A stretch of 10,857 bases of DNA from CAVSWN01 sp046728115 (GTDB lineage: Bacteria; Acidobacteriota; Vicinamibacteria; Vicinamibacterales; CAVVIG01). Of this stretch, positions 4,653-10,857 are shown one piece after another. The notes beneath the pieces were generated by a model that saw only the letters and a list, made by a program, of their open reading frames with translations, was not told the origin of the DNA and did no database searches. Both the position numbers and the translations under genes were made by a program. Positions within the stretch are counted from its first letter, which is position 1; every line of letters starts with the position of its first letter. The DNA is taken from contig JBKPDW010000180.1 of the NCBI GenBank assembly GCA_046728115.1, positions 1 to 10,857 on the forward strand, given 5' to 3'.

Positions 4653-6782
4653 TCACAGTCGTGCACGACGCAAGAGTTGAGCGTTGAGGGCGACGACGAT
4701 GGTGCTTAGCGACATCAAGACGGCGCCCATGGCCGCTGGCAGCACAATCCCGAACGGCGCGAGCACGCCCGCCGCGAGCGGAATGGCGAAGATGTTGTAG
4801 CCGGCTGCCCACCACAGGTTCTGGATCATCTTTCGATAGGTTGCCTTGCTGAGGGCAATGATCCGTGGGACGTCGCGCGGATCGCTCCGCACGAGCACGA
4901 CATCGCCCGCCTCCACGGCGACGTCCGTGCCTGCGCCGATCGCAATCCCCACATCCGCGGTCACCAGCGCCGGCGCGTCGTTGACGCCGTCGCCCACCAT
5001 CGCGACGCGTTTGCCGCGCTGCTGCACCTCTTTGACCTTCGAGGCTTTCTGATCCGGTAAAACTTCAGCGAATACGGAATCGATCCGAAGTTCCTCGGCC
5101 ACGGCCCGTGCGACGGCCTGCGCGTCACCGGTCATCATGATCACTTCAATGCCTAGGTCATGCAGTCGCTGCACCGCGTCGCGTGATTCGTCTCGAACCG
5201 CGTCCGCGACCGCGAATACCGCAATTGGCGTTGTTCCTTCGAACATGGTGATTGCAGCTTGACCGCGTGCCGCAGCGCGATCAATTGCCGCGCGCAGCCT
5301 CGCGTCGACGTCCGCGTTCAGTTGGCGCAGCAGCGCGGGTCCGCCGAGCAGCAACGGTTTGCCGTCGACGACCGCCTGCACGCCGCGACCGGGAATGGCT
5401 TGAAACTGGCCGGCTCTTGGAAGGGTCAGCCCACGCTCTTCAGCGCTCTTGACGATCCCCTGCGCAATCGTGTGCTCCGAGTCGCGCTCCACTGCTGCGG
5501 CCATTGCGAGGGCGTCGTTTTCCGTCAATCCTTCGCGGGTCGTGATCTCGATGACGCGGAACTCGCCTCGGGTGAGCGTGCCGGTCTTGTCGAAAAACAC
5601 TGCGGTGACGTTGCGGGCCTCCTCCAGCCCGCGGCGGTCACGGACCAAGAGTCCTCCGCGCGCGCCTAGCGTCGTCGAGATCGCGACCACCAGCGGGATG
5701 GCGAGGCCGAGGGCGTGCGGACACGCGATGACGAGAACCGTTACGACGCGTTCGATCACGAACGAGGCATCCCGGTCGGCGAGAGACCAGCCGACGAGCG
5801 TGACGGCAGCCGCCGCGATGGCGATGATGGTGAGAAGGAATGCCGCGCGATCGGCGAGCGCCTGCGCACGCGACCGCGAGCTCTGCGCCTGAGCGACCAG
5901 ACGCATGATTCCGGCAAGCGCGGTTTTTTCGCCCGTACTGCTCACTTCCACACGCAGCGATCCGGCTCCGTTGACCGTGCCGGCGATGACCTTTCCGCCT
6001 TGGTCTTTTCGAACGGGTCGCGACTCGCCGGTGATCATCGATTCGTTGACGTCGCTGGACCCGTCGCGAACGACACCATCGGCAGGAATGGCGGCACCCG
6101 GACGAACGAGCACGAGATCGCCCGCGCGGAGTTCCGAGACGGCGACGGTTTCCGTGCGGTCGCCGACGATGCGTTCGGCGCTGTCGGGAAGGAGCTTCGC
6201 GAGCTCCTTCAGGGCGCCCTGCGCTTGCGAGATCGAACGCATTTCGATCCAGTGGCCGAGCACCATGATGGTGACGAGCGTCGCGAGCTCCCACCAGAGA
6301 TCGGAGCCTGGGAAACCGAAAGTGACGGCAAGGCTGAACACGAATGCGACACTGATCGCCAGCGAAATCAGCGTCATCATTCCCGGCAATCGGTCGCGAA
6401 TTTCGTCCACCGCGCCTTTGATGAACACCCAGCCGCCGTACGCGAAGACGAGCGTTCCAAACATCGCGGGGATCCAGCGTGATGCAGTTGGGCCGCCGGG
6501 CGCCTCGTAGCCAAACCAGTGCTGAATCATCTCGGCCCAAATGACCGTTGGCACCGAGAGCAGGACTGTGCCCCAGAACTTCCGGCGAAACATCTCGACC
6601 GAGTGGCCGGTATGTTTGTCGTGGCTGCTGGTCGTATCGTGAGCGGCGTGCGTCTCGCGCGCCGCATGACCGGGAGGAGACGTTCGAGCGGCTTCGGCGT
6701 TCAGTTGCGCATCGCGTGCCTGTTCGTGATGCCCATGATCAGATTCAGGTAGATGCGCACTGGAATGAGGATCGATGGTCAT
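4653..6782 (-). CDS. copB: CopB-type copper-exporting P-type ATPase (P1B-3, CPH motif)
   Basis: This inner-membrane pump uses ATP to move copper out of the cytoplasm. The 709-residue protein has the full P1B core: actuator motif TGES (251-254), metal-site motif CPH (354-356) in the sixth transmembrane segment, phosphorylation site DKTGT (398-402, Asp398), TGD (551-553) and GDGVND (597-602). CPH rather than CPC, together with MSLSTIVVALNA in the last transmembrane segment (690-701), places it in the CopB subgroup, linked to Cu(II) or Cu(I). Instead of CxxC heavy-metal domains it has a His-rich N-terminus, with 11 His in the first 60 residues. The SEHP signature reads SEHT (435-438); the nucleotide-contacting His437 is kept. 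It is last in the operon, 21 bases after the outer-membrane gene. ATG 6782 is preferred because it includes the whole His-rich tail; its ribosome-binding site is weak. Silver export is also possible. Confidence 0.93.
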   Translation of the reverse strand: MTIDPHSSAHLPESDHGHHEQARDAQLNAEAARTSPPGHAARETHAAHDTTSSHDKHTGHSVEMFRRKFWGTVLLSVPTVIWAEMIQHWFGYEAPGGPTASRWIPAMFGTLVFAYGGWVFIKGAVDEIRDRLPGMMTLISLAISVAFVFSLAVTFGFPGSDLWWELATLVTIMVLGHWIEMRSISQAQGALKELAKLLPDSAERIVGDRTETVAVSELRAGDLVLVRPGAAIPADGVVRDGSSDVNESMITGESRPVRKDQGGKVIAGTVNGAGSLRVEVSSTGEKTALAGIMRLVAQAQSSRSRAQALADRAAFLLTIIAIAAAAVTLVGWSLADRDASFVIERVVTVLVIACPHALGLAIPLVVAISTTLGARGGLLVRDRRGLEEARNVTAVFFDKTGTLTRGEFRVIEITTREGLTENDALAMAAAVERDSEHTIAQGIVKSAEERGLTLPRAGQFQAIPGRGVQAVVDGKPLLLGGPALLRQLNADVDARLRAAIDRAAARGQAAITMFEGTTPIAVFAVADAVRDESRDAVQRLHDLGIEVIMMTGDAQAVARAVAEELRIDSVFAEVLPDQKASKVKEVQQRGKRVAMVGDGVNDAPALVTADVGIAIGAGTDVAVEAGDVVLVRSDPRDVPRIIALSKATYRKMIQNLWWAAGYNIFAIPLAAGVLAPFGIVLPAAMGAVLMSLSTIVVALNAQLLRRARL

Positions 6783-6803
6783 CTTGCACCGTCCAGACGG
6801 CGT

Positions 6804-8117
6804 TTACGGCATTCTGTGATTCATCGGCGCCGCCATGTCGTGACCGCCCATCGGTTGGGACATGCGCATGTTCCACATTCGGCCCGTCGCACCGGCAGGC
6901 GGTCGCAGCCGGAAGAGCACGTGGAATGAGACTGGGTGTGCGGAGTACATCGGCTGAAGCGAATCAGGCACGCCGTAAAAGCTCACATCGGCGCCCACGC
7001 CGCCCTCGAATCCGCGCCAGTGCAGAATGTCGCGCACGCCGCCGACGGTGAACGCGAGGACGGTGTCTTTGATGTCGGCGAGAGGACTCTCGACGACGAG
7101 ACCGGTCTGCAGCAGCGCGGTTTCGACCTGCACTGCTTCGAAGCGTCCGTACACCGTGTTCGTATCGAAATGGCGTGCACCTTCGAGGAAGAACGCATTC
7201 CGCGAGCCGTGCTCCGTATTGTTCCGGCCGAAACCCGCCGTGACCGACGAAATGCTTTCGTTGTCCTTCCGTGTCCATGAACCCGAGATCGTCGATCGGA
7301 CGACATCGTGACCGGGCTCCAATTGTTCAGGAGTCTTGAGTCGGCCGCTCGACGCCTGAAACTCCCACTCGTCGGTCGGTTTGAACCACACGCGGCCTGA
7401 GAACGAATCGAGTCGTCCGAAGTCGAAGTCCCAGCGGTTCTCATCCGGCTCGCGGCCATTGAACAACGATCCTTCGACGACCCACGGCCCGTGATCCACC
7501 GCGGCTGTCACGACGCCAAACGCGATGTGGGTCGAGTCGAATGTGTGGTGGCTGAGGGGCGCCGTGGGATTGTCCGCGGCGGATGCGCGATGCATGAACG
7601 CCACCGGTCCCAGAGCGGGTTCACCCACGGGTGCGCCGGCCACGGTCAGTCCGGTCGATTCGTTCACGGGTATACGCCAGATGGCAGCGAGCTGCATGAA
7701 CAGATCGTGGGGATGCTGACGATCGATGAGCGGCCGTCCATTCAAGGCTTCGCCAGCCTGGAACAACTCACGGTAACCTGATTTGCCGACCGTTCCTGGA
7801 TCGAGGCTGAACATGCTGGTGAAGGTCAGACGGCCGCACGATGTGTCGCGGCTGGCCATGCCCATCCACCAGTTCGGCACGACGAACTCGTCGCCCCCGC
7901 GAGGGCCACCCTGGTGATTGAAATTGAGGAAGACAATCCCGTCCTGCATAAACGTCCAGCCGGTATTGGCCGGCATGTTCATATGCATCTGGTCGTGTGC
8001 CTGATCGTCTGAGAGCGAGGCGGACGGCCCATCGTTGGTTTGCGCGCCGGCGCTAGCGGAGAAAATGACGACAGTGAGGCAACACGACAAGCCTATCTGC
8101 GTCCGACAGCGGTACAT
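6804..8117 (-). CDS. Probable outer-membrane protein with Met/His-rich ends, copper-cluster associated
   Basis: I do not recognise a named family. The 437-residue protein starts with a signal peptide (basic MYRCRTQ, hydrophobic core, SASAGA cleavage region). The mature part is rich in alternating hydrophobic and polar residues with many Trp, Phe and Tyr (for example GRVWFKPTDEWEFQASSGRL and NTVYGRFEAVQVETALLQ), as in outer-membrane beta-barrels. Both ends carry possible copper ligands: AHDQMHMNMP near the N-terminus, and RMWNMRMSQPMGGHDM leading to a C-terminus with Met and His. A segment RQHPHDLFMQ is also His-rich. ATG 8117 has GGGAG six bases upstream (complement of 8124-8128); a GTG at 8144, also with a possible ribosome-binding site, would add nine residues. 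It is followed by the copper ATPase 21 bases on, so a role in moving or binding copper at the outer membrane is likely but inferred. Confidence 0.75.
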   Translation of the reverse strand: MYRCRTQIGLSCCLTVVIFSASAGAQTNDGPSASLSDDQAHDQMHMNMPANTGWTFMQDGIVFLNFNHQGGPRGGDEFVVPNWWMGMASRDTSCGRLTFTSMFSLDPGTVGKSGYRELFQAGEALNGRPLIDRQHPHDLFMQLAAIWRIPVNESTGLTVAGAPVGEPALGPVAFMHRASAADNPTAPLSHHTFDSTHIAFGVVTAAVDHGPWVVEGSLFNGREPDENRWDFDFGRLDSFSGRVWFKPTDEWEFQASSGRLKTPEQLEPGHDVVRSTISGSWTRKDNESISSVTAGFGRNNTEHGSRNAFFLEGARHFDTNTVYGRFEAVQVETALLQTGLVVESPLADIKDTVLAFTVGGVRDILHWRGFEGGVGADVSFYGVPDSLQPMYSAHPVSFHVLFRLRPPAGATGRMWNMRMSQPMGGHDMAAPMNHRMP

Positions 8118-8200
8118 CAAACGCTCCCGTCGATGAAGACACACACCTTCTCCAAGCGCATCAGTCGTGCGTTGGAGCCACCGTCACGTTCGGCGAGTGT

Positions 8201-8581
8201 CTAAATTCGAAGCGGAAGCGATCGCGCGTCGAGCGACGCTGGGGGACCTGATGCAGATTGGCTGGATACGTGCTGGCGAGATTCGAGGGCGCGATCGATC
8301 GTCAACGGGACAGCAACCGCGCTGATCAGCCCAAGCCGCCGACCACTCGAGTCGAGACCTTTGGCCGCTGTGGCCGCCATGCCGTAATGATCGTGCCCGC
8401 ACGGAGCCGGCGCGTGACCGATGCGTGTTCCGGTGGATGCGGCGTGATGGCACGCGGGAGTGCTGGCCGCGACATCGCGATGCGCCTCGCACGACGCTGC
8501 GCATCGATCCAACATCGCCGGAACCGCAGCGACCGAAATCGCCAGCACGGCCGCAGTGACGACCCTCACGGCGCGCGTCAT
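8201..8581 (-). CDS. Small exported Cys/His-rich protein of unknown function
   Basis: No family is recognised. The 126-residue product has a signal-peptide-like N-terminus (TRAVR then a hydrophobic Ala/Val stretch to about residue 23). Directly after it comes a dense set of possible metal ligands: C27, C31, H34, C44, H45, H46, H56, C61, H63 and H65, including the blocks CAASCEAH and PCGHDHYGM. The second half is low in features and ends LPLRI. The arrangement suggests a periplasmic or surface copper-binding or copper-relay protein, or a lipoprotein-free metal sponge. It lies 30 bases after the ycnI-like gene and 83 bases before the outer-membrane gene on the same strand. ATG 8581 has only a weak upstream ribosome-binding site but places the signal peptide correctly. 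The ligand pattern and position support a real gene; copper binding is inference. Confidence 0.7.
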   Translation of the reverse strand: MTRAVRVVTAAVLAISVAAVPAMLDRCAASCEAHRDVAASTPACHHAASTGTRIGHAPAPCGHDHYGMAATAAKGLDSSGRRLGLISAVAVPLTIDRALESRQHVSSQSASGPPASLDARSLPLRI

Positions 8582-8611
8582 AAGTCGATTCTATCGGAAG
8601 TGTATGGCAAA

Positions 8612-9055
8612 TCAGTCCGGTGTGATGAGCTTCGTCACTGAAGCAGGTCGACGGCTGCCATTCGGTTCGACCCAATCGCTGCTCGTGCCGTCCCCGTAAC
8701 GCTGATGGACCTTCCAGGCGATCTCGGATCCGGAAGTGGGATTCTTCGCGACGACCGTGAACTCCTGCGATTGCGCCGGCTGAATGTCGATTCTCCAGAT
8801 GATGGCGAGGACGCGGTCGCCGCTCTTCGTTTGCTCGACACCTGCCGCCGAACCATTCACCGTCACGATCGTGACGCCGTCAGGGATTTCGAATTCGACG
8901 GATGTGGTCGCGACTTTGCCTTCCGTCGGTACGCGCATAGTGTAGGTTTCGGTCGCCCCGACCTTGGATTCGCGAGGTCGGATGGTGACATGAGCCTGAG
9001 CGGCTGTTGCTGATAACAGCACCACGCCGATGGTCGTAATCACGCGGTTGATCAT
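8612..9055 (-). CDS. YcnI-type (DUF1775) periplasmic copper-binding protein, short form
   Basis: YcnI-family proteins bind one Cu(II) through the N-terminal His exposed when the signal peptide is removed, and act in copper trafficking outside the cytoplasm. Here residues 1-21 form a clean signal peptide ending ATAAQA, and cleavage would leave His22 as residue 1 of the mature AHVTIRP motif (starting HVTIRP). The conserved pattern continues: GATETYTMRVPTEG, SVEFEIPDGVTIV, a Trp in IIWRIDI and FTVVAKNP. At 147 residues it is shorter than the Bacillus subtilis protein and lacks the C-terminal membrane anchor, so it should be soluble in the periplasm. It starts 22 bases after the beta-propeller gene and ends 30 bases before the Cys/His-rich gene, which fits one operon. 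ATG 9055 gives the exact signal peptide expected; the ribosome-binding site (GGAAT, AGAG) is weak. Confidence 0.85.
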   Translation of the reverse strand: MINRVITTIGVVLLSATAAQAHVTIRPRESKVGATETYTMRVPTEGKVATTSVEFEIPDGVTIVTVNGSAAGVEQTKSGDRVLAIIWRIDIQPAQSQEFTVVAKNPTSGSEIAWKVHQRYGDGTSSDWVEPNGSRRPASVTKLITPD

Positions 9056-9077
9056 GGCTCTATTCCGTTGACAGATG

Positions 9078-10322
9078 CTACGGATAGCTCAAAGGTGTGG
9101 CGAGCCGCGCGACCGCAGTCCGCACCTGAGGACTGTCGCCGGCATCGGTCCACGCGAAGATCAACTCGTTTCCACGGTGGGTCAGGCGCGGATACCCGCT
9201 CGAGCGGCCGCTAGCGATTCCCGAGACGGCGACTGATGCGGATCGCGCGCCGCTCGGTTCGGCCCGTCGAATCCGGAATTCCGATCGCTGATTCGCGAAT
9301 TCGATCCAGCTCACCGCCGCCGATCCATCGGCGAGCAACTCGACATCAACGCGCCCGACGGCGCCGACATCATCGATGCGAATGGGCTGGCCGAACGTCT
9401 CCCCGGCGTTGGTCGAGAACGCGGCGTACACGTGGCCCTCATCGCCGACGGCCGTGAACCAGGCGATCGCGACGGCGCGACCCTTGGCGCTCAACGCCGG
9501 CCCGTTCACCGGGCATGCGGCGATTCGCCAATGATCGTCGTGAATGGCTCGCGGTTCGGTCCACTTGCCCCCGACCAGACGGGACACATAGATGTCGCGA
9601 ATCTCGTCGGACGTACGATTGCGGAACGCGACGATGGGACCGTCCGACGTGACGGCGGCGGCAGACGGGCAACATTCGCACACGCGATCGTCGATCGCCG
9701 TTTCGGACGCCTGGCTCCCGTCCGGACCGAACATCGCGCCTCTGAGACTCATGGTGCCCCCCATGTCGTCGCGCGTGCCTTCCTTCATCTGCCTTCCGTC
9801 GAGCCACACGACGCCCAGACCCTGGCCAGCCATCGGAAACAAGGATGCGAAGCCGTGTTCGGTTGGCGTGCCATCGTGATGAGGCGTAACCGATTCCGAC
9901 CATGTGCGTCCGCGGTCCCTGGAAAACGCGATCCGTACGTCGTAGGCGTAGGTGCTGTTGGCGCTTTTCTGCAGCCAGTGGGCGGCCATCGATTCGTGCT
10001 GCATCGGGATGACGGACGGCACATCGGCCCAATTCACGAACCAGTTCGTCCCCGACGCAACCGTCCGGGCGTCGGTCCAACCTGCATCGGTACGCTCGGC
10101 AAACCGCAAGCTGGCATTGTCGCCGGCGCGCTCGATCCAGCTCAGCACAACGCGCTCGCCGACCGCCGATAACTGCGGTTGAGCGCTGTTCGGAGCGGCT
10201 GGAGATGTGAGCGGTACAACATCGAGCGACCAAGTCGGGGCCGAGCGCACCTGAGAGTTGGTCCGAGCTGTCCCGACAATCACCGACAAAGCGGTCAGCA
10301 GAACGCCAATGCGTCGTGTCAC
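9078..10322 (-). CDS. Secreted sialidase-fold beta-propeller protein with CECC motif
   Basis: The 414-residue protein has a signal peptide (MTRRIGVLLTALSVIVGTA) and repeating blades of the BNR/sialidase type: VVLSWIERAGDNASLRFAER, an Asp-box SRDRGRTW (134-141), AFSTNAGETF and LIFAWTDAGDSPQVRTA. Despite the fold, a sialidase function is not supported by its surroundings, since there is no sugar gene nearby. More telling are CECC (215-218, in DDRVCECCPSA) and C270 in ACPVNGP, Cys positions that could form a metal site or disulfides, plus several HH and Met-rich stretches. It is directly upstream of the ycnI-like gene (22 bases), so a periplasmic or surface role in copper handling is my inference. 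The start is GTG at 10322, supported by GGAGG (complement of 10327-10331) four bases upstream and by the signal peptide that follows. Confidence 0.8.
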   Translation of the reverse strand: MTRRIGVLLTALSVIVGTARTNSQVRSAPTWSLDVVPLTSPAAPNSAQPQLSAVGERVVLSWIERAGDNASLRFAERTDAGWTDARTVASGTNWFVNWADVPSVIPMQHESMAAHWLQKSANSTYAYDVRIAFSRDRGRTWSESVTPHHDGTPTEHGFASLFPMAGQGLGVVWLDGRQMKEGTRDDMGGTMSLRGAMFGPDGSQASETAIDDRVCECCPSAAAVTSDGPIVAFRNRTSDEIRDIYVSRLVGGKWTEPRAIHDDHWRIAACPVNGPALSAKGRAVAIAWFTAVGDEGHVYAAFSTNAGETFGQPIRIDDVGAVGRVDVELLADGSAAVSWIEFANQRSEFRIRRAEPSGARSASVAVSGIASGRSSGYPRLTHRGNELIFAWTDAGDSPQVRTAVARLATPLSYP

Positions 10323-10391
10323 AAGGCCTCCACGGAGTCGGCAGGAATCATAACGCGAGAGCTGCTTGATGTACGGCGGACGTTTGTGGCG

Positions 10392-10857
10392 TCAGCGATC
10401 GGGAAATCCAACAACTGGTTGCGAATCGAATCGCGCGAGATAGGCGAGAGGCAGGCCGGTGCGTGAACGGAAGACAAAACCTGCCTTCTTCGCCCGTGTT
10501 CGCAGGCTGCGAAGCGACACGAAGTCGGGATCGACGCCGATTTCTCCGATCACAAGGCCCGCCGTTGGTTTGAGGACTCTGTGCAGTTCCCGCAGCGCGC
10601 CGTCGCCGTCGGGAATCTCGCCAAGCGTGCCGATCATGTACGCCGCGTCGAACGTCGCGTTTCGATACGGCAGATAGGCGGCGTTACCCTGTTGCGCGCG
10701 GACGTTGGTCAGACCACGCCTACGCGCGCGTCGACGGACTTCGTCGAGCATCTCGCGTTGGATGTCCAGGACATCCAGCGTGCCATCGGATCCGATGACG
10801 GCGGCCGTCGGCAGTGCGTGCGTCGCTATGCCGGGCCCGATCTCCACAATGTGTTCA
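10392..10857 (-). CDS. Class I SAM-dependent methyltransferase, 5' end outside window
   Basis: The protein transfers a methyl group from S-adenosylmethionine to an unknown substrate. The frame is open to the window edge, so the N-terminus is missing; 154 codons are visible. SAM-binding motif I reads EHIVEIGPGIATH, the acidic loop that holds the ribose is LDVLDIQREML, then RAQQGNAAYLPYRNATFD with the following LGEIPDGDGALRELHRVLKPTAGLVIGE, the layout of the UbiE/Methyltransf_11 type. The C-terminus ends in AYLARFDSQPVVGFPDR. It is co-directional with the copper genes, but 69 bases separate it from the beta-propeller gene, so it may or may not be in the same transcript. Substrates such as quinones, lipids or arsenic compounds cannot be distinguished; no Cys triad typical of arsenite methyltransferase is seen in the visible part. 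Confidence 0.88.
   Translation of the reverse strand, partial: EHIVEIGPGIATHALPTAAVIGSDGTLDVLDIQREMLDEVRRRARRRGLTNVRAQQGNAAYLPYRNATFDAAYMIGTLGEIPDGDGALRELHRVLKPTAGLVIGEIGVDPDFVSLRSLRTRAKKAGFVFRSRTGLPLAYLARFDSQPVVGFPDR

Noticed and set aside
8118..8144. GTG start at 8144 for the outer-membrane protein
   Set aside because: The ATG at 8117 has a well-spaced GGGAG and gives a more typical signal peptide, though the upstream start cannot be fully excluded.

Overview
The window looks like part of the chromosome of a GC-rich Gram-negative bacterium. My best guess is Acidobacteriota, from general gene style, codon use and gene order; this is low confidence because no marker gene settles it. It divides into a housekeeping backbone on the left and an accessory region that starts exactly at the 3' end of a tRNA gene.

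Left backbone (1-2061, + strand): the C-terminal part of the ribosome-assembly GTPase Der (cut by the window edge), dUTPase, a MerR-type DNA-binding protein, and tRNA-Pro(GGG).

Integration module (about 2041-3852): immediately downstream of the tRNA, pointing back at it, lie a tyrosine recombinase and its small excisionase-like partner, each with a strong ribosome-binding site. This is the usual left edge of an island integrated at a tRNA gene. The integrase carries an extra helix-turn-helix segment of about 60 residues just before its catalytic domain, and a Cys/His-rich N-terminus. No second copy of the tRNA end is visible, so the right border is probably outside the window.

Gene-free stretch (3853-4652): this holds the most unusual signal. 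From about 3990 to 4395 the + strand folds on paper into many nested helices, several with G-U pairs or bulges that fit an RNA read from the + strand, and it is followed directly by ATGA. Size, density of structure, mobile context and the ATGA border suggest a HEARO / IscB omega-RNA-type element with no nuclease gene beside it. Next come two direct repeats that look like an orphan insertion-sequence end, and another nested inverted-repeat structure.

Cargo (4653-10857, - strand, read right to left): a class I methyltransferase (cut by the edge), a secreted beta-propeller protein with a CECC motif, a short YcnI-type copper-binding protein, a small secreted Cys/His-rich protein, a probable outer-membrane protein with Met/His-rich ends, and a CopB-type (CPH) copper P-type ATPase. 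Five of these are closely spaced and probably form an envelope copper-handling operon: the ATPase would move copper out of the cytoplasm, and the exported proteins would bind or pass it on in the periplasm and outer membrane. No copper-responsive regulator is visible in the window.
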